Below are positions 53,644 through 64,000 of a stretch of 64,000 bases of DNA, in pieces. The translations under genes were made by a program, and so were the position numbers. This stretch comes from Dactylonectria macrodidyma (lineage: Eukaryota > Ascomycota > Sordariomycetes > Hypocreales > Nectriaceae): positions 515,118 through 579,117 of the forward strand of contig JAGMUV010000035.1 of assembly GCA_020744425.1 (NCBI GenBank), given 5' to 3'. The number at the start of each line of letters is the position of its first letter. Positions within the stretch are counted from its first letter, which is position 1. The notes under the pieces are model-generated. The model saw only the letters and a list, made by a program, of their open reading frames with translations. It did not search any database and was not told where the DNA came from.

Positions 53644-54565
53644 TGCAGTAGTAGTAATAGCTTCCCGGCCCGCGGACACACGCAGTGTGTCCAACAACCA
53701 ACTTGCTTGACTTGGTTGGTTGAGGTTGCTTGATTACGTAACGAGCAACCACGAGTAACGCCTCCCCCGACCAACCAAAAGTAAGCCTTTTTGGCTTACT
53801 CGAGTCAACTTCGAGTTACTCGACTAAGTTACCGAATCGGGTAAGCTGCCAAGGGTGTCTAACCATAAGAGGGCAAGTTATAACAATGGCGCACCCTGAT
53901 TGGTCCATTCTCTGAATGAAATGAGTTCGCCCAGAAGGATCTCCTTTTCTTTCTCAACAGGGGAAGGCGCACGTCCGCCGGGGGACGTTGGAATTTGGAA
54001 GCTGGGCGTGATGGGCAAGTTGGCGGCTCCCTTGCGCTGAGTAGCCTTTCGGTACGAAGCTTGCAACAAGAGCCTGTATGGCTGTTTTACTAGTGGGTTG
54101 CTGCACGTGTTGAGAAGAGGGCGTGGTTTTAAGTGGTCGGCTCTGGGTGGTGGATGAAGAGACTTGGCCAATAGGGCGCGTGTGTGTGTTACCTTTATTT
54201 TGCGTAGCCAATAAGACGTACGCAGCAGGCTTTGAGGAGCAGGCACTATTCTGAGTGGCACGATTTGAAGAGCTTAATGCGGAACTAAGAGACCTAGCGA
54301 ATAGGGTGAGGGTCAATAATTGAGACAGGGATCAGGGGACTGAGACTAGCAGAGACCAATCAGACGCCATACCAAAGAGGGAAAATTGTCAATTTGAGTA
54401 TAAGAAGCTGGCATGCCAAGATGTCCTGGTGTTGAGATCATTGGACTTTATCACTCGCACTGGTGTTGAAACCACACTCTTATTTCCCCCACATATCAAT
54501 CTGTAAGTTTTCCAAACCCAGTACAACAGCCCAGAATACCACACACTATCACTATACTATGCTAC

Positions 54566-56090
54566 TTATAGTCTCTTGGTCGGATGCCTCTTGTTCTTGC
54601 CACCTGGTTCGGTAGTTGATGACCTCATATTAGGACGAACGGAGGATCGGAGTGTGGCAGATATGTTAGGTGATGGAGAGTCCTCGTTTTCCTTCGCTTC
54701 ACCTTCTTCATGATTATCATTTTCATCAGAGTCTACGGATGTTAAAGGGGAGACCGGCGACCCTGCAATGATTGGAGATGTTTCGGTAGTTACAGTAGAC
54801 CCCCTGAGTCTCTTGGGGGCGGGGTTGTTCGAACTTGACTGAGACGATGGAGATGCGGAGATTGCGGGCCTTTTGTTCTGAGATGGAGTAACGGGTTGTT
54901 GGGATGGACCTCGCTGCGGCGATTGTGATGATTGTGAGCGTGACTGTTGCACCTGTGAAGATTTCTTTGAGGGAGACTTGAACATAGACCTCGCTGCTGC
55001 GAAGCCGCCAGCTTGGGATGGGCCAGGTTCGGTTTTGGAGGGGGAGACTGTGTTAGCGGCAGGTGCAGGTGGCGTGCTCTTGTCTGGAAACGTCCAAGAG
55101 TCGGGAACGACGATGAATACATAGTCCTTCTCATCAACTGGAGGGGCAGTCGCCATAAGACGATGGTCAAGCAGGCCAACTATCTTGCCGACGCAGTTGA
55201 AGGGAACACCCGGAACAAACTGTGTATCTTTCCTATCTGCCATCTTCTTGCAGAGGAGAGAGAATGGTAAAGCGCGAATAGGAAAGAGAATAAAAACTTG
55301 AAAGGGGTGGAAGCCTTTGAAAGGACTCTTTGATAGCTGGCCCGGCGTGATGTAGGTACAGCACTGGATAAATGCACAGCATCTCAGCTGCGCATCATCC
55401 AACATCGGGACAGAATCCTTGATCAAGTGGGTTTGACCAGTCCCGAGAACCTGCCCCGTCAAAGAAACAACCGGTTGGATAAGTGGAAAGCCCTCACTAT
55501 TGCAAAGAGTTCGTGGGTCAAGGCTGATAGTTACATTAGTGGCAAGCGCGATAGTGGAACTCGAGCTAAGGGGAAATGATAAGTCTGCTTACGCTTGGTA
55601 TCCAAAGTCGCGTATGAGAACAACTGGAACCTTGTACACTTCGCCATCACCATCTTCATCGGTGAAAACATCAGGCTCCCGTAGCACCCACTCCAGTGCG
55701 TAGGGGTGTACTTTGCCAGTGAAATGGAACCACTGATTCTGCCACTCCGAATCAACAATCTGCTGGTTATAGACAGAGAGGTTGAGACTAAAGTAGATCG
55801 GCAGTGGATCAGGGGATCGATACCCTTCAGGACGCAGCACAGAATATTCAGGCAGTGTCATATAGGGAGGGGGTGGAAGAAAAGCTCTGCCAAGAGCTTC
55901 AACATTAAGGCTCTTTATAAGTTGCTCATCTGATGTAGGAAACCGCGTTGGGGTATCCAGCGTGACCAAAAAAGGACATGGTCATGTCACTACCAAGGTT
56001 TTTCGGAGAGTCATGAGGCATGCGCGGAGGGGGATGGCCGCTAAGAGTGGAAGTTGAGGTAGAATTTGAGGTAGAAGTAGATGAAGACAT
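54566..56090 (-). CDS. Helitron-borne accessory protein of unknown function (right copy)
   Basis: This is the exact inverted counterpart of the gene at 2451-3975: exons 55994-56090, 55593-55929 and 54566-55523, 463 aa. I see no coding difference between the two copies; conceptual translations of all segments agree. Preservation of both introns and of the whole frame in both copies shows recent amplification and argues that the gene is a regular part of the element rather than a chance capture. It diverges from RepHel, with start codons about 1.5 kb apart. For the domain description see the left copy; function unknown. Confidence 0.72.
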
Positions 56091-56155
56091 GATATATTGA
56101 ACTAGCAAATGTTTCACAAAAAAAAAAAATGGGAGAGCAGTTAAGATTACGACTT

Positions 56156-56193
<38 letters not shown>

Positions 56194-57579
56194 TAATTGT
56201 AAGATAAGCCTGTAAGATTGGCATGCAAATGTACAGAAGAAAGAAGAAACACATCTGATATTTATAATCGATTAAATGATATAGTATATACAATGCGAAG
56301 ATTGATACCACTTGGTAAAGATACTGTATTTCATTGCGCAGAGAGGATGTGGCATCGCCGATCTCCATCCAACATTTTCAGCCAAGAGCTACTATCCCTG
56401 TCGATGTGGATACTCGCACAATTGAATTGATCAATTAAGATAGATGGTGAACAGATCTGCCTTTTCCATGAGTACAAAGGATTGGCCAAAACGTCAGCAC
56501 ATGTCGCCGATCGCAGTAAAGCGTCTTGAGGTAAGAACCTTGATGCCTGTCAAGTGGATACTTGCACAGCGGAATTGATCAATCAACGTAGCTGTTGAAC
56601 AGAATTGCTTCTTCTATGATTACAAAGGATTGACTAAGAAATTAATGCATGAAAAAAAGAAGAAAAAAAAGAAAGTATGAGAGCTGAGCAGTATTTGATA
56701 GGTAGATGAAATAACGTGGTGTGTATTATATCAATCACATAAGTGCCCATCGATGTTACCATTACAACGAAAGAGGGTGAAGGGATATTTTGATCTATTG
56801 GTATATCAATACTGCAGCGACCATATGAATAAGAGGGTGGGGGAGTATGATGCCGTACTGGTATACCGGTGTAATAGCATTCCGACTAGATAATGGGATA
56901 AATAATGAAGCCCGATGTTATTAATGTTAGAAGAATAAGAGGGTGTAGGAGTATGATGCTCTACTGGTATGCCGGTGTGATGATGCTCCGACCAGATAAT
57001 GGGATGAATAATCAAGCCCGATGTTATTAATGTTAGAAGAATAAGAAGGTGTAGGAGTATGATGCTCTACTGGTATGCCGGTGTGATAATGCTCCGAGTG
57101 GATGATGGAATGAATAATCAAGCCCGAAGTTAATCATCACGAAAGTAAGAGGGTGGAGGAATATGATGCTCTATTGGTATGTCGGTGTGATGATGCTCCG
57201 AGTAGATGACGGGATGAATAATCAAGTCCGATATTGGGATGAAATTGGAAGAGTAAAGAAGACCGTGGTGGGATAGACCTTTTATTTATTGGTAGGAGGG
57301 TCAAGACAATGACGATAGACGATATTATCATATAGTTTGATAGGTATAATAGAGATAAAGATGACGTGGGAGTATCGGGATAGAATTGGATCAAGAGCAG
57401 AGTAGGACCGGCTGGTGTGGGAGAATCGAAATCTGCCCCAAAATGTACCGATCACAAAACAGCATTGTGAATGGTATCAACCTTTATCATTCATATTTAT
57501 AATACTATTTGGCTTAATACATATGATTAAACACCCTAATTAAACACCCTAAGAATATTCGTACGTATCCTATCTTGTA
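56091..57579. other. Helitron intergenic region, right copy
   Basis: This is the mirror of 963-2450: CT/CA microsatellite at about 56155-56193, tandem 106-bp repeats at 56807-57231, and a presumed bidirectional promoter region. The A-run at about 56651-56658 region is one base longer than its left-arm counterpart. Confidence 0.7.
56807..57231. repeat. Four tandem copies of the ~106-bp repeat (right copy)
   Basis: This is the reverse complement of 1311-1735 with the same unit boundaries. No difference in copy number is seen between the two arms. Confidence 0.9.
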
Positions 57580-60500
57580 ATGGATCCGTCATTATCTGCT
57601 CTACTTGAAAGGTTGCGTGGTCAAACGCCTGGCGGCACAGTCAGCAGTGTCGGGCTGAAGACATACAATGATATTTTTGGTGCGACAAACTGGAATACAA
57701 ACGCAACACCAAGAGAATCACATTCTACTGTCCAACCAAGCATATCCGATCGTGTTCCGGATGTGCAGCCTGTGGGCCTGGCATTAAGGAAGTCACACGC
57801 TACTGTCCAACCGAGTACACCTGGTGATTTTCCAGAAACCGTACCTATAGACCCGGCACTAGAGGGATCACAATCAACTGGCCAATCAAGCAAACCAGGT
57901 AATCACCAACAATACCGATCAAGTGTAAATCAAATCGACAATGCCAATGCGCAAACACAGGCGGCAGGAAACTGGATGAGTCGGCCACCACCAGGGAGCA
58001 CGACGCCGATACAAGTGCCTCCAAGAAAAAGAGGCAGACCGCGAGGTTCTCGTGTACCAAGGCGGAGAGATGTTGGAGAAGGAAACCGGGTGCAGGAACA
58101 TCAGCCAAGTGCATACCAAGCCGACACCATCAATACTCAAATACGGGGACCTGAAAGCCGGATGAGTCGACCGCCGCCAAGGAGTACGACACCAATACAG
58201 GTGCCTCCAAGATCAAGAGGCAAACCGCGAACTTCTCGTGCATCAAGGCGGAAAGATGCCCGGGAAAGAAACTGGAGGCAACGGAGACAAGCCCAACAGC
58301 AAAGACCACTGGTTGCCGTTGGGACCCCTCCAGCCAGTTCCCAGTTGCCATCTAATGCTCCACGACGTCAGAAAAGGAGGCCGCAACAAGAACAGCAACT
58401 AAAACCTGTACCAGCGCAACCGCTCATAGCACCAAACAACACACAGGCTACAGAGATAACCACCGCGAGCCAATATTACCCGCTCAATGCACTCGGCGTG
58501 CAGCAAAGTATGAGCATTCTAAGCTTTTCAGATGTGGATCAACATGGCCAACAAGAACTTGTCGCCAAGCGTAAGGCTGATCAACAAGGACAAGAACAAA
58601 ACAAAAGGCAAAATCGAAGACGGGTTGAGAATAGCAACCTTGAAGAGCAAACCCAGGCATTCAAGAGAGCTATTAAGCATCTGGAAGATGAATTTACAGA
58701 GAAGGAGAGAATATCGTACACAAAGGATTGGCGTAAGCCGGTCCCCCGTGAGAGGAATATATCCACAGTCATGGACTTTTATCAAGCATTTCACAACATG
58801 GACACCCTACCCATACACACATGCATGATATGCTATCAGAAGATCAGCATGATGGAGATAAAAGAGCTTAGCTGGGAAGAGTGGACAAATAGCGCAGCGA
58901 TGAAGAGCTGCCGCACGTATTCATGTCCACATTGCTTCCCTGTTGGCAAGGCTATACCGAGCTGCGAAAACTGTGCCATGAAGATCCGCGAATGCAATAT
59001 GGCGCGGGGCGGGAACTTGCATCAAGCACTTGGTTGCGAGCACATGTACCCGGATGCTCTCAGAGACTTGACATTGGTTGAGGAGAAGCTGATTGCACTC
59101 AACACCCATTTCGGCTTCGTTGCAAGAATCAAAGTGACAAAAAGCACCAAACAGAGTACGGCATATGCACGCCATGTGAAGGGTCATATAACTGTGTTTC
59201 CAAACAGTGTTCAAGACTTGGTAACCACAGTACTACCACATCCGCTTCTACAATCTTTGGAGGACATCCATATATCCTGGCACGGGCCGCAGAGACCAGC
59301 CCCCAGCGATCTATCCAAGTTGCTCTCAGTCAGGCGAGGGGCTGTGGAACGGGCGTTGCTTTGGCTAAAAGAATTTAACCCCCACTATCGGCATATCGAA
59401 ATCGACACAGCCGAGTTGGATAGTTGGGGAGAGCCGGCGCACGGGGTTCCGAGCGGGATCTATGACAGGATAGAGAGAGATGAACCATCGGCATGGGAAG
59501 AAACGCGAACAGCGCACATCGTGCCCCCGGCAGAACGTGGAATGGATGACACTGAGCCCCAGTCACTCGAACAGATTGTGGACGGGCTAGGCAGAGCGTA
59601 TGATGAGAATGATGTAAGTTACGACGAGGATGAGCAGCTCTATGACGAGCGCAGTCGGGAGGAGCTCGAATATGAGGGCATGGGAAGCTTTCTTGATGAG
59701 ATCCTTGCATCTGGTATGTTTCCACTGGATACAGCACCGCGAGCAACCGATGCCGATAAACTGCAATTTGCCATTGATACAATCAGAGGTGGACAGACAA
59801 ATGCGCAAGCACAGCCGCCCAACCCGCCGGCTGGGAGCGCGCAGGGTTCGCACCTTCAGCCATACATTCACATTTCAAGAGGCAATGAGTTTGCAGATGT
59901 CAATGATCTCTGGCATCTTGCAAAAGCATTTCCAACACTATTCCCGTTCGGTTTCGGTGGGCCACGGTGTAAGGAAGAGATGGAATCGGCGCTGTGGAAG
60001 AACAGTGTCCAGCTCACAGGTCATGTCCGTGATAGAGACAGTATTGGAGAGGGTGGGGAGGGTGGAGAGGATGCGATTCCGCCAACACGTAACCTCGGAC
60101 TTCACGCATGGATGCAGAAAGTGCTGCAACGACATGGTGGTCGCTTTGCCAATCATCCGGCATTTTCATTCCTAGTCTTCAACATAGAGGTTCGGTCTAG
60201 GAATAGAGGAGTAAGTATGGTGAGCGTGCGACGGAACGATTTTCCTGAGGTTGAGAGAATCATTCAGTCGTTAACACCAGAGAGACTGGCGGAAGCGCAA
60301 AAGGAGTTAGAGGCTGGCGGGAGCACCCGAGATGAAGATATCAAAAAGCTCCTGCGATACATTTCATACTTTGGCTACAAACAGGCCATGTCGCAGGAGT
60401 CGCGGCTAGCCATGCGCAGAAAGATTAAAGCGCTCATCATCAGATACGGTATACCGGCGATTTGGTTTACGCTGAACCCTAATGACATTACGAACCCGGT

Positions 60501-63500
60501 AAAACTACGTCTGGCGGCATACCGAAAGGAGGACAAGGCTGCCGCGGAAGCAACCCTGCTTCTGGCCCTTCAGGATAGGTATGAGAGAGTGAAGCTGGCG
60601 ATAACTGACCCCATAAGCTCTGCCATCTTCTTCCACCGCGAAGTAGAGATGTTCTTTGAGCATTACGTCAAGGTTGGGGAGGAATCTGTGTTTGGTCGGA
60701 TTGGACAGTATTTTGCCGCTGTCGAGACCAACGAACGCGGTGCTCTTCATGTCCATGGTTTGCTATGGCTCGAAGGGAACTTGGAGCTCGGGGAGTTCAT
60801 CGGTGCTCATGGAAACGGGGAGGATGATGAGAGTGCGGCGATGGAACGGGAAGGAATCCTGAAATATGTCGATTCTGTCTTTACCGAGGTATGTGATCCA
60901 TATATCCATATAACCAAAGGCCAACGTAGGTCGGAAGCTAAACTATTATCTAGGATCTGGACGAATCCGCTGCCTTTAGTGAGGAGAGCGAGAGTAGGGT
61001 AGTTTACGACAACATATCCCACTTGATGATCGATACGGGGCGCTTCTCTGAACAGTTTGACGATGAAGCCCACTTTTGCGCGGGCAGGGTCCAGATGCAT
61101 GTCCACACTGCAACTTGTGTCAAATACTCTCATATCAAGGAGGGAGAAAAGAAGCCCACGTGTCGATTCCATGCGCCTTGGAAGCTCTTTACAAAAAGCG
61201 AATTTGGCGCGGATGGTATACTTCGGCTCCAACGCTCACATCCCATGATCAACCGATGGAACAAGTCAATGGCGGTTGGGTTGCGGCACAATCACGACAT
61301 CTCCTTCATCGGAACCCAAAGCAAGACAATGGCGCTGATATACTACTTGACAAACTACGCCACAAAAATCGAAGATCCGATCTGGAAGAGAGTGGCCATA
61401 GCAGCAGAGCTCTTTCCGAGTATCAGCACAACCCGCGCCGTCGGGCTTGGTGCAACAACTGCAAACTACGAAGCCAAGGCAAATATAAACCGCCAGTATC
61501 TGATGAGAATTGCAAACAGAATATTCACCGAGAGGCCATTATCGCAGGTGGAGGTAATTGCGCACTTCTTGGATTACCCAAGTGAGTTCTCGAGTACCAA
61601 ACAATGGTCATATGTGAATATGACAATGATATACTGGGCAATACTCCGACGCTGGCAGTATCTCCAGCAATGCAGTAGCACTTTAGGCAACGACGATGAT
61701 CGACCTATCGAGAACATAGGTGGCAATGGCAACAGCAACGGCAACGGCAACGGCGCGGAAGCCTGCGCTGAGAGGGTCTTGGTGGGAAGCAATGGCAAGA
61801 AGCTACCATACATTGAAGCTTACCACCACCGTGGAGAGGTGCTGCAGACATTATGCTTCTATGACTACGTGTCGCTTGTTACATTACAAAAGAGGATAGA
61901 TTCATCTCCCAAGGAGTTGGTGAAGATAGAATTTGAAATGGACTGGAAGCCGGGAAGGGACTGGGTGCAAGTTCTAAGACCCCCGGGGAAGTATGCAGTG
62001 CCGTGCATTAACGGCTTTCTCGATATGGACTTTGATATTGACACAAACGCAGACAAATACCGCAGGTAAGCACAAGCCATCTAACAGTACAGATAAACAA
62101 AGAGCATGTACTGATATTAGTACTAGAGCTGCAGTACAGCACCTTGCACTCTTCGTACCATGGGAGAAATTTATTACAGCAGCGTCTGGTGACATCAACG
62201 AAATCTGGGAGCACTGGAGACGGCGACTCCCCAAAAGACTCCAGACTATCGCAGGCAACATCCAGCTCTTGAAGCGATCAGCGGAAGATGCGCGGCGAGA
62301 TGCAAAGCAGTGGGCGGCTGCGGGGGACGACGCCGTTTTGGATGATATCGACGCTATGGGATATGATCTCCAAGATCCTACAGGCCCAGTAAAAGCATAT
62401 CGCCCAGACCAGCTTGGCCAGCTTGGCCGATTGATTGAGACAGTACGAGGTGCTACGGCCCCTAACCAGGTGACCGCTGGTTCGGAGCATCTTTTGAAGA
62501 TGCTAGATCAGCTCCGCGAAGCTCAAGCAGACATCCCCGAATTTGCGGATGATGTCGAGACTGTCGCTTCCGCAGAGAACCCAGAGCAGTGCCAGCCAAC
62601 CATGGTAGCCAGGAGCGAGCTCCCAACGCAACGTCAGCTTAGAGGAATCAAGAGCAAGCAGGATCAAGCTGACAAGGAAATTGTGAAAAGAATCCAAGGC
62701 TCTGATGGAGTTCAGATCACGCAGAACACAGCTGCCGGCGCAGAAGCATCACTGAACCATACCTTCGCGGGGGCGGGAGAAGATATTATAGAAATGTCAG
62801 AAACAGACACCCGGAACACTCAGAGACCCAGTGCCAGGGTCGCCTTTGGACCGTCGACAACATTCCTCCAAGCCGGTCGGGAGATTGCAAGGAAGTTCAC
62901 GTTGAACGAGCGGCAGGAAATTGCCTTCCTTTTAGTGTGTCGCCATCTCGATACCATCCCGGACGAAGATGACAGCGATAACGTCAATAGCAGCAATGCC
63001 GAGAACAATCATAATGCACAACTGTGTGAGTTCCTAGGTGGAGAGGGCGGCACCGGGAAATCCAGGGTCATCGAGGCGTTGGCGGAATTGTTCGCCAGCA
63101 AAGGCATATCACACAGGCTGCTTATGACGGCGACATCGGGGGCCGCAGCAGCGCGGATCAACGGCGTGACTATTCACTCCGCCTGTGGGATGCAGCCCAA
63201 CGCATCCGGTAGCAATGCCGACGATGGCAGCACGGTAACCTACGTGGACGGTGATGCTCGAAGAAGATGGAGAGAAAAGTGGCTGCTCATCATTGACGAG
63301 GCGAGCCTGTTGGGCCTCCAGACGCTCTCCGACATCAACAAGCGACTTTGCGCCTCCCGAGGATCGAATCAAGATTTTGGCGGCATCCCAGTGGTGCTAC
63401 TATCAGGAGATTTCCACCAGTTTCGCCCAGTGCAAAACAAGTCGCTATTGACGCCATGGTCCGCCCTCAGGATTGCGGACGAAATGAGGGCGCACGCACT

Positions 63501-64000
63501 CTGGGCTCGATTTACCACCGTCGTTATGCTCACCGAACAGGTGCGCGCAGCGGGGGACCCGGAGCTGCAGCGGCTGCTGACTCGGATCCGACAGGGGCAG
63601 CAAGACGAGTCCGACATGGAGCTTCTTAATAGCCGGTGCTTTCAAGAAGGCCGAGCCATACCATGGAGCAAGGGCATCACAGTAGTTACACCGCTCAATA
63701 GCACCAGGTGGTGCCTGAACATGGATGGCGTTTTGGCCTTCCAGAGGAACGAACAGAAGCCAGTCCGGATATTTCTATCCGAGCACCGTTGGGGCAAACC
63801 CAATACATTGCCGGTAACGGAGGAAGAAGCTACGCTTATGGCCAGCGTCGGGGATGACAGTAAGATCTGTGTGCCGGCCACATTCATGTTCGTGCCTGGT
63901 ATGCCGGTTGTGGTGACCATGAATATAAACCCAGGCCTCAAGCTCGTGAATGGCGCCAAGTACACAGCGCTAGAAGTTATACCAGACAGCAAAAGATTCC
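57580..64000 (+). CDS. Helitron Rep/helicase (RepHel), 3' end beyond window
   Basis: Exons 57580-60888, 60954-62065 and 62121 onward are joined across GT-AG introns of 65 and 55 nt, giving about 2100 residues to the window edge. The N-terminus (1-320) is repetitive with two AT-hook-like motifs. A cysteine-rich finger region follows (CMICYQ near 415; CPHCF, CENCAMKIREC), then a Helitron_like_N domain. The HUH nuclease has ALHVHGLLWLEG near 1056 and a Y-x3-Y motif in YYLTNYATK near 1232. The helicase of PIF1/RecD type has Walker A GGEGGTGKS near 1781, Walker B LLIIDEAS near 1862 and LLSGDFHQFRPVQ near 1903. This protein nicks, displaces and rejoins strands in rolling-circle transposition. No stop or shift is seen, so the copy may be active. 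Exon 3 is open to the last base. Confidence 0.93.

Larger units (their letters stand above)
53683..64000 (+). mobile_element. Helitron, right copy (3' end outside window)
   Basis: It starts CAGTGTGTCCAACAACC at 53683 and runs off the window. Its first 4.86 kb mirror 1-4858. It contains a hairpin-rich 5' end, an accessory gene (minus), the 106-bp tandem array and a RepHel gene (plus) open to the window end. The base pairs just outside read GGACACACG, so the junction makes the near-palindrome GGACACACGCAGTGTGTCC. This may be the 3' tip of the preceding relic meeting the 5' tip of this copy. The element lacks the textbook TC...CTRR look at this end and may belong to the non-canonical Helitron2/Helentron-type group. 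Confidence 0.8.

Noticed and set aside
53683..53690. hAT-type terminal repeat reading of CAGTGTGTCC
   Set aside because: CAG-type ends with subterminal repeats resemble hAT, but the arm contains a Helitron RepHel gene and no hAT transposase, and no 8-bp duplication was seen. The Helitron-end reading is preferred, though not proven.
1..64000. Starship-type giant element or captain tyrosine recombinase
   Set aside because: No DUF3435-like tyrosine recombinase reading frame was found. The inverted ends are Helitron sequence.

Overview
The window looks like an accessory, transposon-rich stretch of a filamentous ascomycete nuclear genome (Pezizomycotina, probably Sordariomycetes and possibly Fusarium-like). 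Genes have short 45-190 nt GT-AG introns, and there is a fungal STK32/YANK-like kinase, a Reg1-type regulator, a BTB protein, an F-box/ankyrin protein, a Zn2Cys6 fragment and a GPI-anchored secreted protein. These sit among typical fungal mobile elements: Helitron, Hop-like Mutator (MULE), piggyBac-like, hAT, pogo/Fot1-like, Tad1-like LINE and solo LTRs. No rRNA, tRNA or CRISPR was recognised.

Layout. 1-4858 is the 5' part of a Helitron on the minus strand, running off the left edge. 53683-64000 is a second copy on the plus strand, running off the right edge. The two copies form near-identical inverted arms of about 4.86 kb (p pairs with 58542-p, then 58541-p after one homopolymer indel). Each arm carries the start of a Rep/helicase gene and a divergent, uncharacterised three-exon accessory gene. 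Between them lie: a 42-bp foldback (4924-5145); a kinase gene (7492-9709); a decayed gene of unknown function (10741-11780); two intact piggyBac-like elements head to head (13941-18753); a Reg1-like gene (22240-23744); a small hAT remnant (24265-24740); a BTB gene (25343-26661); a broken hAT element (27535-30733) against a broken pogo transposase (30734-32326); a LINE ORF1 piece cut by an LTR (32640-33370); a third, degraded piggyBac (34143-36129); and a nest of two Hop-like MULEs (36130-44956). After the nest come a Helitron terminus fragment, an F-box/ankyrin gene, a Zn2Cys6 fragment, a GPI-anchored protein gene, a LINE ORF1 relic and two Helitron relics.

Most notable. MULE2 (40538-44883) is inserted in the right terminal inverted repeat of MULE1 with a perfect 9-bp target duplication. 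Both elements have a transposase ORF of 831-837 aa and a convergent second ORF of about 200 aa. That second ORF is broken by a different lesion in each copy. Their TIRs share one scaffold, but both copies of a 16-bp palindrome have had the central 8 bp exchanged between families, as if transposase and binding site had changed together. Three solo LTRs with 5-bp duplications, with empty sites visible in the sister MULE, give a relative chronology. The Helitron carries a conserved accessory gene of unknown function, and its terminus has hairpins and what may be an abutting terminal inverted repeat.

Host genes do not form an obvious pathway. They are single genes stranded between transposons, and several are truncated or broken. 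Nonsense changes of the TGG-to-TAG and CAG/CAA-to-TAG/TAA type in several elements fit repeat-induced point mutation or cytosine deamination. Family assignments rest on motif recognition in translated sequence only.
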